The notes under the pieces are model-generated. The model did no database searches. It was not told the DNA's origin and was given only the letters and a program-made list of their open reading frames with translations. This document shows positions 1-8,798 of a DNA stretch of 64,000 bases, in pieces (positions within the stretch are counted from its first letter, which is position 1; each line of letters opens with the position of its first letter). A program made the translations under genes and the position numbers. The DNA is from Telluribacter roseus (GTDB lineage: Bacteria; Bacteroidota; Bacteroidia; Cytophagales; Spirosomataceae), in the NCBI RefSeq assembly GCF_017355915.2, contig NZ_JAFEUV020000007.1, forward strand, positions 266,359-330,358, given 5' to 3'.

Positions 1-1
1 G

Positions 2-763
2 ATCAAAGACCCGCTACCTCCATTACCTGCTAATTTCAATCCTCCGTTGAAGGAACCCCAGTGGCTGGAGGAGAAGCGGCAGATGGATCATTACGGGGAT
101 GAACTGCTCCGAACCCAACACTATACAGAAGCCGACTGGCAGGCTTACCTCTACCACTACTACCGTTTTGCGGAGAAGGTGGATGGGGAGATTGGTAAGA
201 TCATGAGCGCTCTGCGCGAGCGGAAGCTGGATGAGAATACCATTATCGTGTTCACCAGCGACCACGGTGACGGATCGGCGGCCCACAAATGGGCGGCCAA
301 GCTGAGTCTGTACGAAGAAGCTGTTTCGGTACCTTTTGGCATTAGCTGGAAAGGCCACATTCCCGCAGGACGTATTGATCGGAATCAACTCGTGTCTAAT
401 ATCGATCTGGCACCTACCTTGTGCGACTATGCCGGCATCACCAATCACCCGGCCTTCACGGGTACCAGCCTACGGAAAGTACTGGAAAATCCGGATGCTA
501 CCCTGCGCAGCTACGTAGTGGTACAACTCGAAGATGACAAAGAAAATCAATCGCGCCACGCCCGTATGATCAGGGACCAGCGGTATAAGTACAATGTATA
601 CAACCAGGGAGCCAACAACGAGCAGCTGTTCGACCTGTGGAACGATCCCGGTGAGACCAGGAACCTGGCCTACGAAACCAACTACCAACCGGTAAAGGAG
701 CGGCTCAGAAAGAACCTGTCGCAGTGGAAATCATCCACCCGGGACACGCACGCGATTCCCTGA
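2..763 (+). CDS. Sulfatase, C-terminal part (cut by window start)
   Basis: The frame is open from base 2 and the gene begins upstream of the window, so the formylglycine motif (C-x-P-x-R) is not visible. The visible 253 codons carry the metal-binding FTSDHGD motif, then the HKWAAK...YEEAVSVPF block and the VSNIDLAPTLCDYAGI segment typical of arylsulfatase-type enzymes, ending with the usual C-terminal block (LFDLWNDPGETRNLA). Such enzymes hydrolyse sulfate esters, usually on glycans, outside the cytoplasm or in the periplasm. The stop lies 34 bases before a GH106 gene on the same strand, so the two are probably cotranscribed and the natural substrate is likely a sulfated, rhamnose-containing polysaccharide. 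The exact sulfate position cannot be inferred. Confidence 0.92.
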   Translation: MKDPLPPLPANFNPPLKEPQWLEEKRQMDHYGDELLRTQHYTEADWQAYLYHYYRFAEKVDGEIGKIMSALRERKLDENTIIVFTSDHGDGSAAHKWAAKLSLYEEAVSVPFGISWKGHIPAGRIDRNQLVSNIDLAPTLCDYAGITNHPAFTGTSLRKVLENPDATLRSYVVVQLEDDKENQSRHARMIRDQRYKYNVYNQGANNEQLFDLWNDPGETRNLAYETNYQPVKERLRKNLSQWKSSTRDTHAIP

Positions 764-797
764 TAGTATTAGCAATGCATCCTAACCCTTACCTGAT

Positions 798-3773
798 ATG
801 AAAATAGTTAACCCTACATCACCGATTTTCTCTTTCCTCATCTGCTGTTGGATACTGGGTTCTATATCCCTTTCTGGCTGGAGTCAAGACCTGAAAACCA
901 TGCAGGCTAGTTTTAAAGATCCCCAGGGTACCGCCCGCGCCAAAGTGTACTGGTGGTGGCTCAACGGCCATACCGATACCACCCTGTTAAAAGAAGAATT
1001 GCGGAGCATCAGGAACGCCGGGCTCGGTGGAGTAGATATTTTTGAGATCGGCTTCAGACACGATGGGCTGGTACCGGCGGGTCCAGCCTTTATGGGGGAT
1101 GAATCGCTGAATACCATTACGATGGCTATCAGAGAAGCGATGAAGCTGGGCCTGGAAGTAGGCCTGAACCTGGCCAGCAGCTGGAACGCCGGTGGCAGCT
1201 GGGTCACGCCGGAGCATGCCGCCAAGTCACTTTACTTTTCTAAAATAGCAGTGGATAAACCGGGTCGTCAGGCTATCAAGGTACCTTTCCCGGACATTCC
1301 CCGCAAAGACGCGAAGGGCAACGAACTGCTGATCCAGTTCAGGCCGGACGGGAAGCCCGTGTACAGTCTGGAAGTGGCAGTTCTGGCCATTCCGGTTCAG
1401 TCAGGCAACTACCTGGATACCGCCCGCATCGTCAACGTCTCCCGCTACTTTGATCCCAAATCCGAAACACTGAACTGGCAGGTACCTATGGGTTCCTGGG
1501 AAATCCACCGCTACGTCTGCTCCAACTCCGGCGACCCGCTGCTGGTGCCCAGCCCTAACTCGAAGGGCCCAATCATTGACCATTTCGATTCCACGGCCAC
1601 CCGCATGCACTTCATGTACTTCATCAACCGTCTGAAGCCGGTACTGGGTGATTTTAGGAAAACCGCTTTAAAGAACCTGTACCTGGCCAGCTTCGAAGCC
1701 AAGAACGCGCTGTGGACACCTTCGCTCGCCCGGGAGTTCAAGCGGCTGAATGGCTACGAGGTGGACAAGTTTCTTCCCTATATCTTCAACAAGCAGGCTT
1801 TTGATCAGGCAACGACCGAACGCTTCCGGCAGGATCTGAACCTGACGATTTCCGAACTGATGATCAATAATCATTACCGGAAGGGAAGGGAAATTGCCAA
1901 CAGCTACGGACTGAATCTGATCTCCGAATCGGGGGGGCCCGGTCCACCACTTCATAATGTACCCGTTGAGGCCATCAAAGCGCTGGGTTCGCTGGATGTG
2001 CCCCGGGGGGAGTTCTGGATCAACCACGCCCGGTTTGATGATTCCAAAGACAGCATTGACCTGCTGATGCTGGTCAAGGAGATTGCGGCTGCATCTCATC
2101 TCTACCAGCGTAAGATCACCGAACTGGAAGCTTTCACCAGCTTCCAGAACTGGCAGGAGGGTCCCGGTGATATGCGTCCCATCGGCGACCGGGCATTCTG
2201 CGAAGGCATGAGCCGGGCAGTGATTCATGGGTTTACCCATAACCCTACCCGGGCGGGTTTTCCAGGCAATGTATATGCCGCCGGTACCCATTTCAACGTC
2301 AAGACCACCTGGTGGCCCAAAGTAAAACCTTTTAACGACTACCTGGCCCGGGTATCGTACCTCCTGCAGGAAACGGATTTTGTCGCGGATGTACTCTACT
2401 ACTACGGCAACCGGGTACCCAACTTCGGTACGCCTAAAAACACCCGCTTTGCCGTTGGCTCCGGATATGACTATGAAATCATCAATACCGAAAAACTGCT
2501 AAAAGATCTTACCGTCAAGGATGGACTACTCACCCTGCCGTACGGGGTACAGTTCAAAGTACTGGCGCTGGACGAGATTATAGGCAATGACCCGGCGGTA
2601 CTCCTCAAACTGGAAGAACTGGCTAAGGCCGGAGCCATCATAACGGGTAACAAGCCGACGAAGGTTTGGGGACCCAGCAAGGCAGTAGCCGACCGCCTGT
2701 GGAGCGGATCGGGTCAATTTTCAGCCGATGCTCTAAAAAAAGGCAAGGTTTTTACCACTCCATCACTACAGATCCTGCAGGCACTGAACGTCAAACCCGA
2801 TTTTGACTACCCCGACAAAGGCTCTGATCGACTGGACTATATGGGAAAGAGCCAGCCGGTACTGGACTATATTCACCACCGGAAAGGAGATCTGGACTTT
2901 TACTTTATCCGAAATACCAGCGATAAAGCCATCTCCAGGTACATTTCCTTTCGACAGCTGGGCAAGGCACCAGAACTCTGGAATCCAGTAACGGGAGAGA
3001 CTATTCCAATCAATATCTATAATCAGGCTGGTGATCAGGTACAGGTACCCCTAACCTTCGGTCCCTACGGTTCTTACTTTGTAGTTTTCAACCGAAAGAG
3101 TACTGCGGGGCCAGGGTATAAAGCGATAGCCTCAGCCACATCGCATCCACCCCTGTTTACGTATACGCCGCAGGGGTTGGAGTTTATGGAGAATGGTACC
3201 TACGAATTGACGGGAGGCTCAAAGCCCCTGAAAGTAGAGAATACCATACAGGCTCAACCCATCATAGGGGCGTGGGATGTCCAGTTCACCAAAGGCTGGG
3301 GCGCCCCCGAAAAAGCAACTTTCCCGCAGCTTATCTCTTGGACTCAATCACCTGATAAAGGCATAGCGCACTACTCCGGGTCCGGTGTGTACACCAAGAC
3401 ATTCAACTACACCAGGCCCGCCCATCAGACCGAACGGGTATATCTGGATCTGGGTAAAGTAGGTAAGGTAGCCGACGTATGGCTCAATGGAAAACCTCTG
3501 GGAATTACCTGGGCCGCCCCGTACCGATACGATGTGACCGATAGCATCAAACCGGGAGAGAATACGCTGCGGGTAGAGGTGATCAACACCTGGTCCAACC
3601 GGATCATTGGTGATATCAACGAAAAGGAGAACTATACCCAGACCAACCTGAAAGTGCGGGGCTCGCGTGAGTTGCTGTGGTCGGAAACACCACTGGTAGA
3701 GTCAGGCCTTATGGGTCCCGTTACTATCCATACTGTTCAACCTGTTAAAATAACAGCTAATGGTAAGCTTTAA
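798..3773 (+). CDS. GH106-type alpha-L-rhamnosidase-like glycoside hydrolase
   Basis: This 991-residue protein starts with a signal peptide (about residues 1-30, ending SLSGWSQ). The segment YWWWLNGH (51-58) followed by GLGGVDIFEIG, the block FEAKNALWTPSLAREFKRL, and the region ELEAFTSFQNWQEGPGDM are characteristic of family GH106. The C-terminal part (about 870-960, with VWLNGKPLGITW and a TWSNRIIGD motif) looks like a galactose-binding jelly-roll. GH106 enzymes release terminal alpha-L-rhamnose from pectins, glycosides or sulfated rhamnans. It sits between a sulfatase and a second GH106 paralogue with a 14-base overlap, suggesting translational coupling. I cannot assign the catalytic acid and base with certainty. 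Substrate is inferred from family and neighbours only. Confidence 0.9.
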   Translation: MKIVNPTSPIFSFLICCWILGSISLSGWSQDLKTMQASFKDPQGTARAKVYWWWLNGHTDTTLLKEELRSIRNAGLGGVDIFEIGFRHDGLVPAGPAFMGDESLNTITMAIREAMKLGLEVGLNLASSWNAGGSWVTPEHAAKSLYFSKIAVDKPGRQAIKVPFPDIPRKDAKGNELLIQFRPDGKPVYSLEVAVLAIPVQSGNYLDTARIVNVSRYFDPKSETLNWQVPMGSWEIHRYVCSNSGDPLLVPSPNSKGPIIDHFDSTATRMHFMYFINRLKPVLGDFRKTALKNLYLASFEAKNALWTPSLAREFKRLNGYEVDKFLPYIFNKQAFDQATTERFRQDLNLTISELMINNHYRKGREIANSYGLNLISESGGPGPPLHNVPVEAIKALGSLDVPRGEFWINHARFDDSKDSIDLLMLVKEIAAASHLYQRKITELEAFTSFQNWQEGPGDMRPIGDRAFCEGMSRAVIHGFTHNPTRAGFPGNVYAAGTHFNVKTTWWPKVKPFNDYLARVSYLLQETDFVADVLYYYGNRVPNFGTPKNTRFAVGSGYDYEIINTEKLLKDLTVKDGLLTLPYGVQFKVLALDEIIGNDPAVLLKLEELAKAGAIITGNKPTKVWGPSKAVADRLWSGSGQFSADALKKGKVFTTPSLQILQALNVKPDFDYPDKGSDRLDYMGKSQPVLDYIHHRKGDLDFYFIRNTSDKAISRYISFRQLGKAPELWNPVTGETIPINIYNQAGDQVQVPLTFGPYGSYFVVFNRKSTAGPGYKAIASATSHPPLFTYTPQGLEFMENGTYELTGGSKPLKVENTIQAQPIIGAWDVQFTKGWGAPEKATFPQLISWTQSPDKGIAHYSGSGVYTKTFNYTRPAHQTERVYLDLGKVGKVADVWLNGKPLGITWAAPYRYDVTDSIKPGENTLRVEVINTWSNRIIGDINEKENYTQTNLKVRGSRELLWSETPLVESGLMGPVTIHTVQPVKITANGKL

Positions 3774-6753
3774 CCAATATCTATCCTACGCTTCGAAGAC
3801 ACGACTAAACCGGTGGAAGATTCTCAGCCTCCTCACTATCACGGTGGCTGCCCTGTTCTTTTCGTTCCGTAAGAGCAGTATACCAGTAGTTAGTCTGGAG
3901 GTCATACAAGCTGGTTTTAAAAATCCCCCGATCCAGGCACGCCCCAAGGTATACTGGTGGTGGCTCAATGGCTATGTAGATAAGGTGCGGCTGAAAGAAG
4001 AACTACTGGCTATCAAAAATGCCGGACTGGGTGGAGTCGATATCTTCGAAATCGGGCTACCACCTGCCAGCGATCCCAATGGCATCATACCGGCGGGTCC
4101 GGCCTATATGGGGGATGAATCCCTGGATGTAATCGAAATGGCCATAAAGGAGGCCGGTAAACTAGACCTGGAAGTAGGGCTGAACCTGGCCAGTAGCTGG
4201 AATGCCGGAGGGAGTTGGGTGCAGCCCAAACACGCGGCCAAAACCCTTTACTTCTCAAAAACGCCTCTGTCCGGAAATCAATCCGCTTCGTTAAAGCTGC
4301 CCTTCCCGACCATTACACCCGACCGGAACGGCAACCCGCGCCAGATCGAGTACGACGAAACCGGACGACCCGTATATAAGGAAGAGGTAGCGGTGATTGC
4401 AGTACCAGCCGGTGCCCGTCATCTGGCAGATACCTCGGCCATAGTCAACGTGAGCAGGTACTTTGATCCTAAAACAGAAACACTCTCCTGGAAAGCACCC
4501 GCCGGCAACTGGGACGTGTACCGCTACGTCTGTTCCAACTCCGGTGAGCAGCTGATCCGCCCTACGCCTAACTCGCAGGGACCGATCATTGATCACTTTG
4601 ATTCGACGGCCACCGAGATGCACCTTATGTACTTCATCAACCGCCTGCAGCCCCGCCTGGGCGATCTTGGCAAAAGTGCCCTGAAGTACCTGTACCTGGC
4701 CAGCTACGAAGCCAAGGAATTTACCTGGACCTCCTCGTTGCCCGCTACCTTTCGCCAGCTGCACGGCTACGACATTTATAAATTCCTGCCGGCCGTGTAC
4801 ACTCCGGAGGTATTTGCTCCCAAAACCTACGAAGGCTTCCACTTCGACTTCACGAAGACATTTTCGGAGTTGATGATCAACAACCACTACCGGAAGTCGA
4901 ATGAGATCTGCAACCGGTACGGCCTAAAAATCACTTCCGAAGCCGGTGGGCCGGGACACCTGCACCACATACCAGTCGAAACGCTTAAAGCGCTGGGGTC
5001 ACTGGATATTCCCCGCGGCGAATTCTGGTACAACCGTACGTTTTTCGACAAAGACAGTATCGTGGATCTGATCTGGCTGGTGAAGGAGATTGCGGCGGCT
5101 TCGCATATCTACAAACGGGGTATGGTGGAAGAGGAAGCCTTCACCAGCTACTGGGACTGGCAGGAAGGTCCCGCTGACCTGAAGACCATCGCTGATCGCG
5201 CCTTTTGCGAAGGAATGAACCGCCTGGTGATCCACGGCTTCACCCACAACCCGACCGGCTTTGGCTACCCGGGCATCGCCTACTTTGCGGGTACCCACTA
5301 CAACGACCGGCGCGCCTGGTGGCCTAAGATCAAACCGTTTAACGAGTACCTGAGCCGGATCTCCTACATACTTCAGCAAACCGATTTTGTGGCGGATGTC
5401 CTCTACTACTACGGTGATAAGGTACCCAACCTGGTACCACCCAAGAACACGCGGTTTAGTGTCGGCCCTGGCTACGACTACGAAATTATAAATACCGAAG
5501 TACTCATTAAAAACCTGACGGTCGACAGGGGAGAACTGGTGCTGCCGGGTGTGGGTAGGTACAAGGTACTAACGCTGGGTAATGAATCCGAGATGAACCC
5601 CGAAGCCCTGGCTAAAATCAGGGAACTGGTCCGGCAGGGAGCTATCATAGTAGGTCAAAAACCAGCAGGTACGGCCGGCCTGAGCCAGCAGCCAGGGGCA
5701 AGTACCCGGCTGGCAGCTATTGCTGATCCCTTGTGGACGACAAAGCCATTCAATGGTAAGGCACGTGAAAAAGGAAAAATATACGCGGGCACCAGTCCAC
5801 TGCTGGTACTGGAAAGCCTGCAGGTGGCTCCTGACTTCAGCTATTCCGGCCAGAAAGAGGGTGCCCTGGACTACATCCATTACGCCAAAAATGGCAATGA
5901 CTTCTACCTGATCCGCAACACCACCGACCAGTGGGTAACCAAAAGCTGCCTCTTCCGTCAAAAGGGTAAAGCCCCACAGCTCTGGGATCCGGTAACAGGC
6001 GAGGTAGCACCCGTATCTATTTACGAGCAGACCAGTACTCAAACGGCCCTGCCTCTTACTCTTCCTCCGCATGGTACCTACTTTGTCGTATTCACCAACG
6101 AAAAGCCCCGAGCGCACTTCCAACCAGTGGCTGGCAGCGGTACCGATATACCGATGATCCACTACACAAAAGATGGCTTTTACACCCTATCGAATAGGCC
6201 CACAGAGGTAAAAAAGGGTACCGCCATGCAGCGGGTGGAAGCGCTGTCGCCCCTTACCACCCTGACAGGCTCCTGGAACCTGACCTTTCCCAAAGGCTGG
6301 GGAGCACCCGAAAAGTCCACTTTTCCTACACTCATTTCCTGGACGGAAGCACCTGAAAAAGGCATCCGGTACTTTTCGGGCATAGCGGCCTATGACAAGG
6401 CTTTTCAACTCAGTAAAATGGCTCAGGGTACACGTGTTTTTCTGGATCTGGGAGATATAGCCAAAGTCGCCGAAGTATGGGTGAACGGTAAGCCTATGGG
6501 TATCACCTGGTCGAAGCCCCACCGGTATGATATTACCGAAGCCGCCAGAGAAGGGGAGAACCAGCTGAAAGTAGAAGTAGCCAATACCTGGTCCAACCGC
6601 ATGACGGGTGACGCGCTGACCGGAGAGAAATTTACTAATACCAACATCGTAAAAGCCAACAAAAACCTGACCCCCTGGGGAGAAGTACCTCTTAAAAAAT
6701 CGGGGCTACTCGGCCCCGTTACCCTCTGGACCGTTAAACCCACAAAACCATGA
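3760..6753 (+). CDS. GH106-type alpha-L-rhamnosidase-like glycoside hydrolase, second copy
   Basis: A 997-residue paralogue of the preceding gene; nearly every block is shared (YWWWLNG at about 65-71, GLGGVDIFEIG, EEEAFTSYWDWQEGPADL, the C-terminal VWVNGKPMGITW and NTWSNRMTGD). Instead of a classical cleavable signal it has an N-terminal hydrophobic segment (about 21-36, ILSLLTITVAALFF), which could be an uncleaved anchor or a signal. The ATG lies inside the last 14 bases of the upstream gene; no other Met occurs before the conserved core, so this start is supported. The pair looks like an old tandem duplication that has diverged, probably to handle different rhamnosyl linkages. The stop overlaps the next start (ATGA). 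Confidence 0.9.
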   Translation: MVSFNQYLSYASKTRLNRWKILSLLTITVAALFFSFRKSSIPVVSLEVIQAGFKNPPIQARPKVYWWWLNGYVDKVRLKEELLAIKNAGLGGVDIFEIGLPPASDPNGIIPAGPAYMGDESLDVIEMAIKEAGKLDLEVGLNLASSWNAGGSWVQPKHAAKTLYFSKTPLSGNQSASLKLPFPTITPDRNGNPRQIEYDETGRPVYKEEVAVIAVPAGARHLADTSAIVNVSRYFDPKTETLSWKAPAGNWDVYRYVCSNSGEQLIRPTPNSQGPIIDHFDSTATEMHLMYFINRLQPRLGDLGKSALKYLYLASYEAKEFTWTSSLPATFRQLHGYDIYKFLPAVYTPEVFAPKTYEGFHFDFTKTFSELMINNHYRKSNEICNRYGLKITSEAGGPGHLHHIPVETLKALGSLDIPRGEFWYNRTFFDKDSIVDLIWLVKEIAAASHIYKRGMVEEEAFTSYWDWQEGPADLKTIADRAFCEGMNRLVIHGFTHNPTGFGYPGIAYFAGTHYNDRRAWWPKIKPFNEYLSRISYILQQTDFVADVLYYYGDKVPNLVPPKNTRFSVGPGYDYEIINTEVLIKNLTVDRGELVLPGVGRYKVLTLGNESEMNPEALAKIRELVRQGAIIVGQKPAGTAGLSQQPGASTRLAAIADPLWTTKPFNGKAREKGKIYAGTSPLLVLESLQVAPDFSYSGQKEGALDYIHYAKNGNDFYLIRNTTDQWVTKSCLFRQKGKAPQLWDPVTGEVAPVSIYEQTSTQTALPLTLPPHGTYFVVFTNEKPRAHFQPVAGSGTDIPMIHYTKDGFYTLSNRPTEVKKGTAMQRVEALSPLTTLTGSWNLTFPKGWGAPEKSTFPTLISWTEAPEKGIRYFSGIAAYDKAFQLSKMAQGTRVFLDLGDIAKVAEVWVNGKPMGITWSKPHRYDITEAAREGENQLKVEVANTWSNRMTGDALTGEKFTNTNIVKANKNLTPWGEVPLKKSGLLGPVTLWTVKPTKP

Positions 6754-7472
6754 AGTACCTACATTGGACTCTAGTCACGCTGCTTCTGCTCTCGTTACCC
6801 GGCTGGGGACAGCAGGCGCAGATGGCGGATAAAAAGGCGTACCTGGCGGATGTAAAAAAGCAACTCAACGCAGTATGGCCTAAGAACCGCACGGTCAATA
6901 TTGTCTTCCACGGGCACTCGGTTCCGGCGGGGTTCTGGCACGACCACGAAGTACATACGCTGGAGTCGTACCCCCATCTGGTGCTGAAAGCGCTTAAGGA
7001 GAAGTACCCTTACGCGGTCATCAATACGATCGTAACGGCCATTGGTGGCGAGAACTCACAAAAAGGAAATGCCCGGCTGGAAAAAGAAGTACTGGTACAC
7101 CGCCCGGATGTACTGCTGATCGACTATGCTCTCAATGACCGGTTTATAGGCTTGGAAAAATCAAAGGAAGCCTGGGAAGATATGATCCGGAAAGCCCTGG
7201 CTCAAAACATCAAGGTTATACTGGTCACGCCCTCGCCCGACCAGCGGGTAGATATACTGGCAGCTGATAACCCACTGGAACAACACACGGAACAGATCAG
7301 ACAACTGGCAATAAAGTATGGAATAGGGCTGGCTGATCCTTACGTGGCATTCAAAAAAATAGCAGCCAGTGGAAAGTTAAAAGAGTACATGTCTCACGTC
7401 AATCACCCCAACCAGTCGGGACACGAACTAATTGCCCAAACCATTGCCGAGTGGCTGGTGGAGCAGCCATAA
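6750..7472 (+). CDS. Secreted SGNH/GDSL-type esterase
   Basis: A 240-residue hydrolase with a signal peptide (about 1-20, LVTLLLLSLPGWGQ). SGNH blocks are visible: block I FHGHSVPAG with the likely nucleophile Ser57, block II AIGGENS, block III LLIDYALND with Asn129, and block V HVNHPNQSGHE with His219. The Asp usually three residues before the catalytic His is replaced by His216, a variant noted as a finding. It overlaps the upstream GH106 gene by four bases (ATGA), so it is the last gene of the sulfatase/rhamnosidase operon. In that context it may remove acetyl or other acyl groups from the same glycan. The substrate is inferred, not shown. Confidence 0.85.
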   Translation: MKYLHWTLVTLLLLSLPGWGQQAQMADKKAYLADVKKQLNAVWPKNRTVNIVFHGHSVPAGFWHDHEVHTLESYPHLVLKALKEKYPYAVINTIVTAIGGENSQKGNARLEKEVLVHRPDVLLIDYALNDRFIGLEKSKEAWEDMIRKALAQNIKVILVTPSPDQRVDILAADNPLEQHTEQIRQLAIKYGIGLADPYVAFKKIAASGKLKEYMSHVNHPNQSGHELIAQTIAEWLVEQP

Positions 7473-7479
7473 GCGGATA

Positions 7480-8244
7480 TCAATCAGGCTTTTGGCCATT
7501 GTCCTTGTAGTCAGGGCTCGCAATAATGGCAAATTTATATTTATCTCCGCGGTAGAGGGAACGTTCGATCTCGACTACCTTATTTTTTGTACTTACGACG
7601 GCACTGTCCAGTATGAACATAGCCGTGGCCTTTTTCAGCTCAAAATTATTTTCAGACGAGTCGGGTTGAATAATTTCCGTACTCAGCGTCTGCTTTACTT
7701 CTTCAATCTTGAGGTGGTAGGTACTCTCGTATACTTTGAAGTAGGAGATTTCGGTGGGCATCCGGTTGATGTTCGGGCACAGCTTCAGGGATATGTACTT
7801 GGTTTCATCCTTGATAATCTCCTCATCGGCATAGCGTAACTGGTGTATCTTTAGCACCGGCCCATCGATGATAAAATGTTTACCGCCAATCTCCGACGAA
7901 ATACCATCGGGCAGGATCGTTTTCTCAAGAACCAGATTTCTGGGCTGAAACCCCTCCGCGATCAGGCTCTCGTGGAAGCCGCGGCGGGTTGCGTAAATAG
8001 ATCCCAGCGTACGTACCAGGTGATGATCCGGCGTCCGGTTGAGTACATAGGTACCTTTCCCTTTGATTCGCTTGGCCCAGCCTTTTGATTCAATATCCAG
8101 CAGGCTTTTGCGGGCCGTTGTATTGCTTACGTTATAGCTCTTGATCAACTCATTCTCAGACGGAATCTGATCCCCTGGCTGTAATTCTCCAGATCTTATT
8201 TTTTCAATAATGGTATCACTTATTGCTATAAACTTCGGCTTCAT
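7480..8244 (-). CDS. GntR-family transcriptional regulator (HutC/UTRA type)
   Basis: A 254-residue regulator. Residues 1-70 form a GntR winged helix (IRSGELQPGDQIPSENEL, then NVSNTTARKSL and KGKGTYVL). The rest resembles a UTRA ligand-binding domain (VLKIHQLRYADEEIIKDET...YEST...ATAMFILDSAVVSTKNKVVEIERSLYRGD). Such proteins usually repress sugar or amino-acid catabolic genes until a small ligand binds. It converges on the SGNH esterase gene with only seven bases between the stops. Regulation of the adjacent rhamnose-glycan operon, or of the TonB/YfiR module across the AT-rich intergenic region upstream, is plausible but unproven. Confidence 0.88.
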   Translation of the reverse strand: MKPKFIAISDTIIEKIRSGELQPGDQIPSENELIKSYNVSNTTARKSLLDIESKGWAKRIKGKGTYVLNRTPDHHLVRTLGSIYATRRGFHESLIAEGFQPRNLVLEKTILPDGISSEIGGKHFIIDGPVLKIHQLRYADEEIIKDETKYISLKLCPNINRMPTEISYFKVYESTYHLKIEEVKQTLSTEIIQPDSSENNFELKKATAMFILDSAVVSTKNKVVEIERSLYRGDKYKFAIIASPDYKDNGQKPD

Positions 8245-8414
8245 TGGCTTTTTCTGTTCAGGGAATTCTGCAAAATGGTAGGAGCCAGACTATAAATTGC
8301 GGATTCACAAATCGTAAGATATGGTACCGTAACTGGCAAGACCAATATCGTAAAAATAGATAATTAGATGTAAATATAAAGCGGAGTTAGTATCAGGCAA
8401 GGGGCTGGGCTTTT

Positions 8415-8426
8415 ACCTGGCCAGGT
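8415..8426. repeat. Perfect 12-bp palindrome (possible operator)
   Basis: ACCTGGCCAGGT reads identically on both strands. It lies about 170 bases upstream of the GntR start and 370 bases upstream of the TonB-receptor start. A dimeric regulator such as the adjacent GntR protein could bind it, but nothing else supports this. Confidence 0.4.
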
Positions 8427-8451
8427 CTTTGGTAGCAGCTAATAAAAGCAA

Positions 8452-8471
8452 TGTTTAAATCCTTTTAAACA
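8452..8471. repeat. Short inverted repeat TGTTTAAA-4-TTTAAACA
   Basis: Perfect 8-bp arms (8452-8459 and 8464-8471) around a 4-base spacer. Being purely AT-rich it could be a regulator site or a weak terminator; chance occurrence in AT-rich DNA is possible. Confidence 0.35.
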
Positions 8472-8555
8472 AAAAAGTAAGTTATATGTTTAGCAGTTGT
8501 TGCTTATATAAAAACTCAGAATAATAACATTAGTAACCATTCATAAATTAGACCT

Positions 8556-8591
8556 TACTATATAACAGATTGTACTGGTTGTTATATAGTA
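8556..8591. repeat. 11-bp inverted repeat upstream of TonB/YfiR/kinase module
   Basis: Perfect arms TACTATATAAC (8556-8566) and GTTATATAGTA (8581-8591) with a 14-base spacer, about 210 bases before the TonB-receptor start. Arm length and spacing suit a dimeric regulator binding two turns apart, or a hairpin in a long leader. Confidence 0.5.
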
Positions 8592-8798
8592 TCAACTAAT
8601 TCAAGTTAAATGAGATCATAAGTACAACTGGATGAATCATTCTTTACGCTGTTTTCTGATTGATGATAAAGTAGATGACAAGGTTAACCCTGGCCTGGTC
8701 ATCGGATTGGTAGACCTAACCATTCTTTTCGTTAGTGCTCAGCCTGACCCTATATATTCTCTTCCCGCACTTATTTCTACACAGAAAATCCGGACACA

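Larger units (their letters stand above)
8245..8798. other. AT-rich intergenic regulatory region with several dyads
   Basis: This 554-base stretch between the divergent GntR and TonB-receptor genes has no convincing ORF. It is clearly more AT-rich than its flanks and holds three symmetrical elements: a 12-bp palindrome (8415-8426), TGTTTAAA/TTTAAACA arms (8452-8471), and an 11-bp inverted repeat (8556-8591). It probably contains both promoters. I found no clean TTTG...TAnnTTTG promoter for either gene. Confidence 0.6.

Noticed and set aside
798..6753. Possible frameshift or single split gene for the two GH106 proteins
   Set aside because: Each frame has its own N-terminal signal or anchor and a full catalytic and C-terminal domain; they are two complete paralogues.
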